Origin: Devosia sp.
GTDB lineage: Bacteria > Pseudomonadota > Alphaproteobacteria > Rhizobiales > Devosiaceae
NCBI RefSeq assembly: GCF_028290625.1
Contig: NZ_JAQGJM010000009.1
Location: 124,001-188,000, forward strand
Direction of reading: 5' to 3'
DNA: 64,000 bases
Shown here: piece by piece, positions 10,584-18,541 of the stretch
How the letters are laid out: the number at the start of each line of letters is the position of its first letter
Numbering within the stretch: position 1 is the stretch's first letter
Notes under the pieces: generated by a model
The model's database searches: none
What the model was told of the DNA's origin: nothing
What the model saw: only the letters and a program-made list of their open reading frames with translations
Position numbers and translations under genes: made by a program

Positions 10584-10662
10584 TGGCCTTCTACGCCTTC
10601 GCGGATTGGGCTAAGTCTGACGCGGTTCGATCAATCCCGAGTCGACCGAGGGAGACGCTGAC

Positions 10663-11157
10663 ATGGCCGCCGCCGACGATATCGCGCTGATCAAGAGCCA
10701 GGAGCAGGAACTGGTCCTGCCGGCATTCGACGAACATGTGGCTTTCGCGCTGGGCAGTTCGATCTATCAGCGGGCGACGGCCGAGGGGTTGAGTCTCGTG
10801 GTCGATATCCGCACCTGGGACCGGCAGATGTTCTTTGCCGCGACGCCCGGCACCAGTGCCGACAATGCCGAATGGGTGCGGCGCAAGATCAATACGGTTC
10901 GCCGCTTCCAAAAGGCGAGCTATCGCCTCGTGGCCGAGCGCGGCGGCGATGCGATGTTCTCCGAGATCGTCAATGCACCGGCCACCGATTATGTCATCGC
11001 CGGTGGCGGGTTTCCGCTGCGCGTGGTGGGGGCGGGCATTGTCGGTAGCCTGACTATTTCGGGTCTGCCGGGGCGCAGCGATCACGGGGTTGCGGTCGAT
11101 GCGCTCTGCGATTTTTTGGGGCGCGACAGAACTTTGTTTGCCTTGCCGCCGGAATAG
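10663..11157 (+). CDS. UPF0303 / HbpS-like heme-degrading domain protein, copy 2
   Basis: 164 residues, paralogous to the preceding gene over its whole length: QEQELVLPAFDEHVAFALG, WDRQMFF, WVRRKINTVRRFQKASYR and DYVIAGGGFPLRVVGAGIVGSLTISGL line up with copy 1. The match in charged and glycine residues is clear but overall identity looks moderate, so the duplication is not recent. GAGGGAGACGCTGAC provides a good ribosome-binding site for ATG 10663. PhzF follows 65 bases later. Whether the two copies form a heteromer or have separate roles cannot be told from sequence. Confidence 0.8.
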   Translation: MAAADDIALIKSQEQELVLPAFDEHVAFALGSSIYQRATAEGLSLVVDIRTWDRQMFFAATPGTSADNAEWVRRKINTVRRFQKASYRLVAERGGDAMFSEIVNAPATDYVIAGGGFPLRVVGAGIVGSLTISGLPGRSDHGVAVDALCDFLGRDRTLFALPPE

Positions 11158-11222
11158 CGGCCGCGACGCGTTGACTATGGCAGTGCTTTGAGCCGTGTTG
11201 TGCGTATAGATGGGGCCTGCAA

Positions 11223-12116
11223 ATGAAACTCAATTACCTGCTGCTCGACGTGTTCACGCGGGAACCGCTCAAGGGCAATCCGCTGGCGGTGGTGCTCAAG
11301 GCTGATGGCCTGCTCGACGGCGAAATGCAGGCGATTGCGCGTGAGTTCAATCTCAGCGAAACGGTGTTCATCCAGAAGCCGCATGCCGAGCGCAACACCG
11401 CCTCGCTGCGCATTTTCACGCCAACCATTGAACTGCCCTTCGCCGGCCATCCGACTGTCGGCACGGCGGTGGTCCTCGGCCTGCAGAACAAGCTCAGCGC
11501 CGTGCGGCTTGAAGAGCAAATCGGGCTGATCACCGCGCTGTTCGAAAAGAGCGACAAGCGCTCGGGCGAGGCGCGCTTCGCGTTGCCGCGCCTGCCCAGC
11601 CAGGTCGTGCCGCTCAATGACAAGCTCATCCTGGCGCAAGCGCTCGGCATTGAAGTCGAGGATATCGGCTGCGGCTCTTACAAGCCCGGGGTGTACTCCG
11701 CTGGCGTCGAGTTCCATCTGGTGCCGGTGCGCGACGCCAACGTGCTACGCCGCATCGAGCGCAATATGGCGATCTGGACGGTGGCGTTTCCGCATGGGCG
11801 GCACTCGGTCTATGTGTTCACCGAAACGCCGAACGAGAACGACAATGACCTTGCCGCCCGCATGTTCGCGCCGGGCATGGGGCTGGGCGAGGATCCAGGC
11901 ACTGGAGCCGCGGCGGCCGCGCTGATCGGGCTGTTGTCCGAGCATGTGCCGCTCGGCACCGGCCAGGCCGATTTTGTGCTGCGCCAGGGCGTCGAGATGG
12001 GCCGGCCCTGCCGCATCATGATCCAGCTGCGCAAGGACAATGATGTTCTCGTCCATGGCGGCATTGGCGGGAATGCCGTGATCGTGGGTGAGGGCGTGCT
12101 GGATTTGGGCGACTAA
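11223..12116 (+). CDS. PhzF family isomerase
   Basis: 297 residues with the double hot-dog-like PhzF/diaminopimelate epimerase fold pattern. The N-terminal block YLLLDVFTREPLKGNPLAVVL is diagnostic, and FNLSETVF contains the conserved catalytic glutamate (E45 type); FTPTIELPFAGHPTVGTA and the C-terminal GEDPGTGAAAAAL are the other family signatures. True PhzF acts in phenazine synthesis, but no phenazine genes are nearby, so this is probably a generic family member with unknown substrate. The sequence is complete and the ATG follows GGGGCCTGCAA. Confidence 0.92.
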   Translation: MKLNYLLLDVFTREPLKGNPLAVVLKADGLLDGEMQAIAREFNLSETVFIQKPHAERNTASLRIFTPTIELPFAGHPTVGTAVVLGLQNKLSAVRLEEQIGLITALFEKSDKRSGEARFALPRLPSQVVPLNDKLILAQALGIEVEDIGCGSYKPGVYSAGVEFHLVPVRDANVLRRIERNMAIWTVAFPHGRHSVYVFTETPNENDNDLAARMFAPGMGLGEDPGTGAAAAALIGLLSEHVPLGTGQADFVLRQGVEMGRPCRIMIQLRKDNDVLVHGGIGGNAVIVGEGVLDLGD

Positions 12117-12226
12117 AACGCTCGGCTAGCAACGGAGCGTAAAGGAAAAAATCAGGATATGCGGTTGGTTGTGCTTGCACGGCACGCTGGATTCGCGCAT
12201 TCTACGGACGAACCGGGATCGGACCT

Positions 12227-12349
12227 ATGCAGCGCAAGCGCGCTATCGCCATCGCAATCGAGCAGCAACAGACCCACAAGGTCCGCTTGATCGTGGCTTC
12301 CGGCCTGCTGCTCAGCACGGCGCTTCTCCTCCTTCTTATCAGCCCCTGA
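12227..12349 (+). CDS. Putative leucine-rich leader peptide of leuA
   Basis: A 40-codon ORF absent from the track. It has nine Leu, five Ile and two Val codons; the block CTG CTG CTC ... CTT CTC CTC CTT CTT lies eight to sixteen codons before the TGA. It ends 112 bases before the leuA start and its stop codon is inside the first of two hairpins, the layout expected for ribosome-mediated attenuation by leucyl-tRNA supply. The same composition could describe a one-pass membrane peptide (MQRKRAIAIAIEQQQTHK then LIVASGLLLSTALLLLLISP). GGATCGG just upstream is a weak ribosome-binding site. The regulatory role is inferred from position and codon content. Confidence 0.6.
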   Translation: MQRKRAIAIAIEQQQTHKVRLIVASGLLLSTALLLLLISP

Positions 12350-12443
12350 TAACCGACAGCTCGCCAGGCGAGCGGGTGGTCAGGGGATTGCGTCACATGC
12401 CGAACAGCAAATGTCCGGCCTGCAGAGCTTTGACTCTGGGCCG
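12343..12443 (+). promoter_or_regulatory. Candidate transcription attenuator of leuA
   Basis: CCCCTGA at 12343-12349, containing the leader stop codon, pairs with TCAGGGG at 12380-12386 and encloses GCTCG/CGAGC, forming a pause-like hairpin. CGGCC-TG-CAGAG and CTCTG-GGCCG at 12416-12443 form a second stem with a 6-base loop followed by TTT, a weak terminator just before the leuA ribosome-binding site. CAGGC at 12365-12369 could instead pair with GCCTG at 12418-12422, a possible antiterminator. The pairings were drawn by eye. Confidence 0.5.
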
Positions 12444-12461
12444 TTTGATAGGAAGAAATCG

Positions 12462-14024
12462 ATGTCCGCCGTAACCTCCGACACCAATAAAGACCGCATC
12501 TTCATTTTCGACACCACGCTGCGCGACGGCGAGCAATCGCCCGGCGCCACCATGACGCTGGAAGAAAAGCTGCAAGTCGCCGAAGCGCTCGACGAAATGG
12601 GCGTCGATATCATCGAAGCCGGCTTCCCCATCGCCTCCAATGGCGATTTCGAGGCGGTAGTTGCCGTCGCCAAGCGCGCCAAGAACTCGGTGATTGCCGG
12701 GCTGGCCCGCGCCATTCCGGCGGATATCGACCGGGCGGCCGAAGCCGTGCGCCATGCGCCGCGTGGCCGTATCCATACCTTCGTGTCCACCTCGCCGATC
12801 CATCTGGCCCACCAGATGCGCAAAACGCAGGACGAAGTGCTGGAGATCATTTCCAAGACCGTCGCGCAGGCGCGCAACCTGATCGACGACGTCGAATGGT
12901 CGGCAATGGACGCCACCCGCACGCCGATCGAGTACCTGATGCGCTGCGTCGAGGCGGCCATCAAGGCCGGTGCGACAACCATCAACCTGCCCGATACCGT
13001 GGGTTATGCGATCCCCGAAGAACATTTCCAGATGTTCAAGACCATCATTGAAAAGGTGCCGGGGGCGGACAAGGCGATCTTTTCCACCCACTGCCACAAT
13101 GACCTGGGCCTGGCTGTCGCCAATTCGCTGGCTGGCGTGCGCGGCGGTGCTCGCCAGATCGAATGCACCATCAACGGCCTTGGGGAACGCGCCGGCAATG
13201 CGGCGCTGGAAGAGGTGGTGATGGCGCTGCGCACGCGCGGCGATGCCATGCCGTACCAGACCCAGATCGAGACCACGCATCTAGCGCGTGCCAGCAAGAT
13301 CGTTTCGGCAGCGGCCAATTTCCCGGTGCAGTACAATAAGGCAATCGTCGGCAAGAACGCGTTCGCCCATGAGAGCGGCATCCATCAGGATGGCATGCTC
13401 AAGAATGCCGAGACCTATGAAATCATGACCCCGGCCAGTGTCGGGATCAAGGAAACCACCCTGGTGATGGGCAAGCATTCGGGCCGCGCCGCCTTCAAGG
13501 ACAAGTTGAAGGAACTGGGCTACGAGCTGGGCGACAATGCGTTTCAGGAAGCCTTCGTGCGCTTCAAGGACCTGGCCGATCGCAAGAAGCATGTCTACGA
13601 CGCCGATATCGTGGCGCTGGTGGATGACGAAGTCGGCTCGGTCGGCGACCGTATCCGCATCGTCGCCATGGAGGTCGTCTCCAAGATCGGCGGCGTCCAC
13701 AAATGCGATATGACGCTGACTATCGATGGCGACGAAACCAGTGTCACCTACGAGGGCACCGGTTCCGTCGACGCCATTTTCAACGCCATCAAGCTGGCGG
13801 TGGGGCAGGAACCGAACCTGGTGCTCTACGCCGTCGATGGCGTCACCGGCGGTACCGACGCGCAGGCCAGCGCCCACGTGCGGCTCGAGATGAATGGCCG
13901 CATCGTATCCGGCAACGCCGCCGAGCCCGATACGCTGGTGGCCTCGGCCCGCGCCTATCTCAACGCCTACAACCGCCTGCTGATCGAACGCGGCGCGGCG
14001 GCGCAGGGCGCTATGGCTGGCTAG
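12462..14024 (+). CDS. leuA: 2-isopropylmalate synthase
   Basis: 520 residues from ATG 12462, which has AGGAAG about eight bases upstream; the ATG at 12411 would have no ribosome-binding site and lies inside the terminator-like hairpin. FDTTLRDGEQSPG at residues 16-28 is the acetyl-CoA/ketoacid aldolase signature of LeuA, and THCHNDLGLAVAN at about 209-221 supplies metal ligands. HESGIHQDG and the C-terminal regulatory domain from about residue 390 (leucine feedback) are present. It condenses acetyl-CoA with 2-ketoisovalerate, the first step specific to leucine. The upstream leader ORF and hairpins suggest leucine-dependent attenuation. Confidence 0.97.
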   Translation: MSAVTSDTNKDRIFIFDTTLRDGEQSPGATMTLEEKLQVAEALDEMGVDIIEAGFPIASNGDFEAVVAVAKRAKNSVIAGLARAIPADIDRAAEAVRHAPRGRIHTFVSTSPIHLAHQMRKTQDEVLEIISKTVAQARNLIDDVEWSAMDATRTPIEYLMRCVEAAIKAGATTINLPDTVGYAIPEEHFQMFKTIIEKVPGADKAIFSTHCHNDLGLAVANSLAGVRGGARQIECTINGLGERAGNAALEEVVMALRTRGDAMPYQTQIETTHLARASKIVSAAANFPVQYNKAIVGKNAFAHESGIHQDGMLKNAETYEIMTPASVGIKETTLVMGKHSGRAAFKDKLKELGYELGDNAFQEAFVRFKDLADRKKHVYDADIVALVDDEVGSVGDRIRIVAMEVVSKIGGVHKCDMTLTIDGDETSVTYEGTGSVDAIFNAIKLAVGQEPNLVLYAVDGVTGGTDAQASAHVRLEMNGRIVSGNAAEPDTLVASARAYLNAYNRLLIERGAAAQGAMAG

Positions 14025-14076
14025 AATCATATTTGCTCGTGCCCCGGTCCGAGGTGGGCCGGGGCAGGAGGAAAGA

Positions 14077-14526
14077 TTGGGCTATACCCTTATCGAAGTT
14101 ACCGAGCCTGCCGACTGGCAGGCTTATCACGCCATTCGCCGCCAGGAGCTGTTCGAGGCCCGCGGCCGGCATGGTGTCTATGACGAAAACTATCCCGGCG
14201 AGCGCGCCGACAACATGCATCCCTATCTGCTAAAGCTCGACGGCAGGCCGCTGGGTACGACCCGGCTCGACGTGCGAGAGGACCGCAGCGCGATTTTCCG
14301 CCTGGTCGCTATCACAGCCGCCGAGCAGGGGCGCGGGCATGGCCGGGTCCTCGCGCAAATGGTGGAAGAGCGCGCCCGCGCCTTTGGCGCCAGCATTCTC
14401 TATGTCAACGCCGCCGTGACTGCGGTCGGCTTTTACCAGGCGACCGGGTGGCACGATCATGTGTGGGACCCGAGCGAGCTTGTGGGCATCGCCACCGCCT
14501 GCCAGCAGATGCGCAAGCTTTTGTGA
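14077..14526 (+). CDS. GNAT family N-acetyltransferase
   Basis: 149 residues from a TTG start that is well supported: AGGAGG sits five bases upstream. The fold is recognisable from FRLVAITAAEQGRGHGRVLAQMVEERAR, where the acetyl-CoA-binding motif A appears as QGRGHG, and from the later ILYVNAAVTAVGFYQATGW (motif B with the conserved NAxxxAxxFYxxxGW pattern). The acceptor is unknown. It is encoded 52 bases after leuA on the same strand and might be read with it, but the role is probably unrelated. It converges with the HisC-like gene, leaving 13 bases between the stops. Confidence 0.88.
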   Translation: MGYTLIEVTEPADWQAYHAIRRQELFEARGRHGVYDENYPGERADNMHPYLLKLDGRPLGTTRLDVREDRSAIFRLVAITAAEQGRGHGRVLAQMVEERARAFGASILYVNAAVTAVGFYQATGWHDHVWDPSELVGIATACQQMRKLL

Positions 14527-14539
14527 GTGCGGCGTAGGG

Positions 14540-15646
14540 TCAGCGAGGGGCTAGCGCCAATACCTCCGGCAGCGCGGCTTCCAGCACGTCCAGCATGGCG
14601 TCCGTGCCTGCGGTGATGCGGATGCAGCGGTCGAGCCTGGGCACCATCGGCTTGCGGATGAAGACGCCAAGTCCGGCAAGGGCGTCGAGTATGCGTTGCG
14701 CGAAGGGGCCGTCAGCACCGCAATCGATTGTCACAAAATTAGTCGCGGAGGGCAGGGGGATGAGGCCATTGGCGCGCGCCATTGTCTCGATGCGTTCGCG
14801 TGCTGCGGCAGTCATCGTCACCACCGAGGCCAAGTAATCCTGATCGGCCAGGGCCGCCAAGGCCGCGGCCTGGGCGATGCTGGCGACGCCGAAATGATTG
14901 CGGACGCGGTTGAAGGCATCGATCATAGGCGCGGCTCCGATAGCGTAACCGCAGCGCAGTCCGGCCAGCCCATAGGCTTTGGAGAAGGTGCGCAGGCGCA
15001 GGACATTGCCTTGACCGGTATCGATTGGTGGCATTGTGCCCGGCGGAGCGAATTCGCCATAGGCTTCATCGAGCAGCAAGAGCGTTGTTTCTGGCAGGGC
15101 ATTGGCGAAGGCCGTGACAGCGTCTGCATCCCACCAGGTGCCCATCGGGTTATCGGGATTGGCGAGGTAGACGATTTTCGCGTTCGTTTCGCGCACGGCC
15201 GCTAATAGGGCGTCGAGGTCTTCGCGATCGTCATGGTAGGGCACGGCGTGCAAGCGCGCTCCGAAGCCGGCCACGTGATAGTTGAAGGTCGGGTAGGCGC
15301 CGATGGAGCTGACCACCACATCGCCTGGGGCGGCGAACAGCCGAATGCAATGGCCCAACAGTCCATCGATGCCTTCGCCGACGCTGACCTCATCGGGCCC
15401 AACGCCGTGATGGCGGGCCAGCGACTGGCGCAGGTCGAACACTTCGGGATCGCAGTATTTCCAGCTTTCGGGCGCTGCGGCGGCGATGGCGGCGATCACT
15501 GCAGGTGAGGGGCCGAAGCTGGATTCATTGGCGCCTAGCCGGGCGCGAAACCGAATGCCCCTCGTTCGCTCGACGGTTTCCGGGCCGATGAAGGGCACGG
15601 TTTCGGGCAGGCTGGCGGCAAGCGGCGTCAGTGCGGGCAGGGGCAT
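14540..15646 (-). CDS. HisC-like PLP-dependent aminotransferase
   Basis: 368 residues from ATG 15646, chosen because the family N-terminus begins at MPLPALTPLAASLPETVPFIG; the track start at 15886 adds 80 unrelated residues. Fold-type I features are seen in order: LGANESSFGPSP (substrate arm), the NPDNPMGTWW cofactor-binding asparagine, LLLDEAYGEF with the aspartate, and RTFSKAYGLAGLRCGYAIG with the Schiff-base lysine. It matches histidinol-phosphate or aromatic aminotransferases of the HisC type. No other his genes are near, so the substrate may be phenylalanine, tyrosine or histidinol phosphate. The ribosome-binding site is weak. Confidence 0.85.
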   Translation of the reverse strand: MPLPALTPLAASLPETVPFIGPETVERTRGIRFRARLGANESSFGPSPAVIAAIAAAAPESWKYCDPEVFDLRQSLARHHGVGPDEVSVGEGIDGLLGHCIRLFAAPGDVVVSSIGAYPTFNYHVAGFGARLHAVPYHDDREDLDALLAAVRETNAKIVYLANPDNPMGTWWDADAVTAFANALPETTLLLLDEAYGEFAPPGTMPPIDTGQGNVLRLRTFSKAYGLAGLRCGYAIGAAPMIDAFNRVRNHFGVASIAQAAALAALADQDYLASVVTMTAAARERIETMARANGLIPLPSATNFVTIDCGADGPFAQRILDALAGLGVFIRKPMVPRLDRCIRITAGTDAMLDVLEAALPEVLALAPR

Positions 15647-15934
15647 CGGGCGGCCTTGATTCGGGACTGCGCCATCGTAAATCCCGATTTGGCGGCCGCG
15701 CCAAGTGCGCTTCGGCGGTGATGCAGAGCGCGGCGCACCGGTTATGCACAGGGCGGGTAATTGGATCACGCGGCCTATCCCTTGTCCCATGGGGCCTTGC
15801 GCCGGCTTGTCCGTTACCTGGCATTTGCAACAAATTGCGCCGTTCCCGGCAAGCTTCAGGAAGGCATGACGGCCCACATTGGGCACGTGCTGGTGCAGGC
15901 ACTCTCCCCTTTAAACGATCAAGGAGCTTCGTCG

Positions 15935-16141
15935 ATGCCGCCAACCTTTGTGCATGCCCGCGACCATCTGGAACGCGCGGTGGCAATCCTGCAGGGGTCC
16001 GACAGCCGCTCCCGGCAGCTGCGCCATATCATTGAACGCACCATCGGACTGATCGAGGAATTCGACGGTCACGTGCCGCCTGAAGGCGACAATGTGCTCG
16101 ATCTCGACGCCTTCCGTCGCACCCGCCAAGGCTGGATGTGA
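15935..16141 (+). CDS. Small conserved-looking acidic protein
   Basis: 68 residues from ATG 15935 with AAGGAG eight bases upstream, which rules out the longer track starts. The sequence is amphipathic and helical, without cysteines or membrane segments: DHLERAVAILQGSDSRSRQLRHIIERTIGLIEEFDG, then DNVLDLDAFRRTRQGWM. It looks like a small soluble helical protein of the kind annotated as hypothetical in Rhizobiales. I do not recognise the family. It sits alone between the divergent aminotransferase gene and the convergent MscS gene. Confidence 0.7.
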   Translation: MPPTFVHARDHLERAVAILQGSDSRSRQLRHIIERTIGLIEEFDGHVPPEGDNVLDLDAFRRTRQGWM

Positions 16142-16235
16142 CGCATTAAACTGCCGGCGCGAACGCATTCTGCGCCAGCGCCGGTGTTTACCTCGGGCTC
16201 GACGCGCGCCAGCAATGCCGAGCGCGCCAATGACC

Positions 16236-17096
16236 TCAGTCGCGCACCGGCGCTGGCTGGTTTTCGGGGCTCGGCGTTGCCGGATTGGGGGCGACCGAAA
16301 TGTTGGATTTGTCCTCGGCGCTGCCGATCAGTTCGCGGTTCAGCGCCAGCTTGGCTTCTTCCGTCAGCGCATAAAGCGTCGGCAGATAGTCCGGCGTCAG
16401 CACCCAGGCGCGCAGTTGCATATTGACGGCGGCGCCGCTGAAGTTTTCGACATGCACGGTCGGTGTCGGGTCTACCAGCACGCGCTTGTCCATGGTGGCG
16501 ATGCGCAGCAGGATCTTGCGCGATTTGGGAATGTCGATGGTGTCGGGCACGCTGACATTGACGTCGATGCGGCGGCGCGGCTCGCGGCTGTGATTGGTGA
16601 TCGCCGAGGCCCACAGCTTCTGGTTGGGGGTGAAGATATAGAGCCCGCTGCTTGAGCGCAGCCGCGTACCGAACAGGCCGATTTCCACCACCACGCCGGC
16701 CACGCCATCGCCCTGGATGAATTCGCCGATGGCAATCGGGCGCAGCCAGATCAGCATGATGCCCGCCGCGATATTGGCCAGCGTGCCCTGCAGGGCCAGT
16801 GCCACGGCCAGGCCCGCCGCGCCCAGCACGGTCAGTATCGAATTGTTGGCGACGCCCAGCAGGTTCAGCGCCGTCACTACCGCGAAGATGATGATGGCGT
16901 AGCGGGCGGCTTGCGACAGCAGCGGCGCGAAATTCTTGTCCACGCCGTAGGCGAGCGGCAAAAAGCGCTTGATGGCCCGCGCCGCGACACGCGCCACATA
17001 CCAGCCCACCACTAAAACCACGATGGCGGCCAGTAGGCTCCCGCCGTTATCGAGCAGCCAATTGCCGGCGAGAATTAAAAAATCGGGCATGTGCAT
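16236..17096 (-). CDS. Small-conductance mechanosensitive channel (MscS family)
   Basis: 286 residues. Two N-terminal membrane segments (LLAAIVVLVVGWYVARVAARA and YAIIIFAVVTALNLLGVA) precede the pore-lining TM3, ILTVLGAAGLAVALALQGTLANIAAGIMLIW, whose alternating Gly/Ala packing is diagnostic of MscS. The beta domain (GEFIQGDGVAGVVVEIGLFGTRLRS) and the IFTPNQKLWASAITNHS block follow. The C-terminal tail is proline-rich (NPATPSPENQPAPVRD). It is an inner-membrane channel releasing solutes on hypo-osmotic shock. The length is normal and the gene stands alone, upstream of a divergently oriented tRNA. Confidence 0.94.
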   Translation of the reverse strand: MHMPDFLILAGNWLLDNGGSLLAAIVVLVVGWYVARVAARAIKRFLPLAYGVDKNFAPLLSQAARYAIIIFAVVTALNLLGVANNSILTVLGAAGLAVALALQGTLANIAAGIMLIWLRPIAIGEFIQGDGVAGVVVEIGLFGTRLRSSSGLYIFTPNQKLWASAITNHSREPRRRIDVNVSVPDTIDIPKSRKILLRIATMDKRVLVDPTPTVHVENFSGAAVNMQLRAWVLTPDYLPTLYALTEEAKLALNRELIGSAEDKSNISVAPNPATPSPENQPAPVRD

Positions 17097-17235
17097 GTGG
17101 AAAAGCCTGACGCTGGCGGGCAGAAGCGCCCCATTATCATCCTAACAAAGCCTCGTCCGCAGGAAAGTGGCTCTGGGCTGTAGACAGGGGAGAATCCCTT
17201 TGCTAGAGAGCGTCCACTTTGGAAGCCCAAGCAAT

Positions 17236-17311
17236 GGGCGAGTAGCTCAGCTGGTAGAGCAGACGACTCTTAATCGTCGGGTCCACGGTTCGAATCCGTG
17301 CTCGCCCACCA
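17236..17311 (+). tRNA. tRNA-Lys (anticodon CTT)
   Basis: A complete 76-base cloverleaf including encoded CCA. GGGCGAG pairs with CTCGCCC in the acceptor stem; the D arm is GCTCAGCTGGTAGAGC, the anticodon arm ACGACTCTTAATCGT gives the CTT anticodon flanked by T and A, and the T arm has GGTTCGAATCC. It reads AAG codons. No integrated element is seen beside it. Confidence 0.97.
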
Positions 17312-17462
17312 AAGTATCCCCTTGATATCGATATGATTTCGGCAACGCGTGAGCGTTGTCGGCGGCGTGTGGAAATGTGATCTTCACGATCGCCGAACGC
17401 GTATTGTTTTACGCAAATACCAGCTAAGTATTGCGCATCTTAAATTCCCATGTGGAACAAAA

Positions 17463-18326
17463 ATGCGCAAAGTCGCCCGGTCTCTCGTCCTCATCGCCGC
17501 CGCCGCCCATCTGGCCGTCGCGCCCATCGCCTATTCGACGCAGTCGTTCGCGCTGGCGGGCGATGTTCAATTGCCCAGTCCCTATGTATCGCGGGCACTC
17601 GATGCGGTCTTGATCCCAATCGACGCCGTCGTGCGCACCACCTTCGCACTCGATGCCAAGGATCAGGGCGTGCTGGTGCTGTCGGTGCAGCCCGGCGGCG
17701 TTGCCGACCAGCAGGGCATTCTGCCCGGCGATGTCATCTCGCAGCTGCGTGGCCACAAAATCGTCAACCCGATCGATCTGGACGAGGTGGTCTATTATTG
17801 GATCAACCACGGCAGCTACGATTTCTCGTTCAACTATTATCGCGCCGGGCTCATCGCCACGTCCACGGCCCTGATCACGCTGGAACTCTACAGCGAAGTC
17901 TTCGACATCGCTTCGATCGCAACCTGGCAGTCCTGGTCGGTCGCGACCAGCTTTAGCTATGCGGAGTTCTATTCGGAATATTCCGAGGAGATCACCTCCA
18001 GCTACGAAAGCTCCGAGACCACGATCGAAGAGACCACCAGCTCCGAGGAATTCGCGAGCGAAGTGACCTCCGAGGAAACCGCAACCGAAGAAGATGCCGC
18101 TAATGACCACGACGGTGACGGCATCGACGACGCGGTCGATACCGAGGACGGCAATGAGGGCACCGACGACGCGGCGGACGCTGACGACAGCGGCGATGAC
18201 GCAGCCGCGGATGACGCTGGCGATGACACCGCAGACGACAGTGACGACGCTGCTGACGACAGCGATGATGGCGGTGACGATAGCGGTGACGATAGTGGTG
18301 GTGACGACGGCGCCGAGGAAGAATAA
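17463..18326 (+). CDS. Secreted PDZ-domain protein with acidic calcium-binding-like tail
   Basis: 287 residues from ATG 17463 (GTGGAAC upstream). Residues 1-31 form a signal peptide ending near SFALAGD. A PDZ-like domain follows at about 55-130 (LDAKDQGVLVLSVQPGGVADQQGILPGDVISQLRG), then a Tyr/Ser/Glu-rich segment (about 160-210), then a Glu/Thr run and an Asp-rich tail from about residue 216. DHDGDGIDDAVD matches the DxDxDGxxDxxD calcium-binding loop of thrombospondin type-3-like repeats. The tail is low complexity, with the rest almost only Asp, Gly, Ala, Ser and Glu. It is periplasmic or surface-exposed; function unknown. No protease domain is present. Confidence 0.78.
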   Translation: MRKVARSLVLIAAAAHLAVAPIAYSTQSFALAGDVQLPSPYVSRALDAVLIPIDAVVRTTFALDAKDQGVLVLSVQPGGVADQQGILPGDVISQLRGHKIVNPIDLDEVVYYWINHGSYDFSFNYYRAGLIATSTALITLELYSEVFDIASIATWQSWSVATSFSYAEFYSEYSEEITSSYESSETTIEETTSSEEFASEVTSEETATEEDAANDHDGDGIDDAVDTEDGNEGTDDAADADDSGDDAAADDAGDDTADDSDDAADDSDDGGDDSGDDSGGDDGAEEE

Positions 18327-18347
18327 TACCGCGCCTGATTGATTGAA

Positions 18348-18375
18348 CGGCCCCGACCTTGACCGGTCGGGGCCG
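18348..18375 (+). terminator. Strong hairpin after PDZ protein gene
   Basis: CGGCCCCGACC and GGTCGGGGCCG form a perfect 11-bp stem with a 6-base loop, 22 bases after the stop. It lacks a T-run, so it could be either a terminator or an mRNA-end stabiliser. Confidence 0.65.
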
Positions 18376-18541
18376 CTCTCCCGCCAACCCGCCAAATGGC
18401 CTGCCCCTCTTGCAAACCGCTCATGCGACCTTAATTTACGGTAAAGTCTGCAACTTTTGTAGCATCTGCCCGGTTCGGTCTTTCCCTGCAGCATCGTGAC
18501 CGCTATAGCGCCAGCAACTGATTTTCGTCCCGAGGTCACTC

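Noticed and set aside
12175-12203. TTGCAC-N17-CATTCT as a promoter for the leuA leader
   Set aside because: Only half of the bases match in each box; not enough to list as a promoter.
15761-15934. Longer start of the small protein at 15935-16141
   Set aside because: The upstream part has no ribosome-binding site and reads as non-coding; AAGGAG precedes ATG 15935.
17097-17462. Integrated element next to tRNA-Lys
   Set aside because: No integrase, no repeated tRNA 3' end, and both flanks carry ordinary chromosomal genes.
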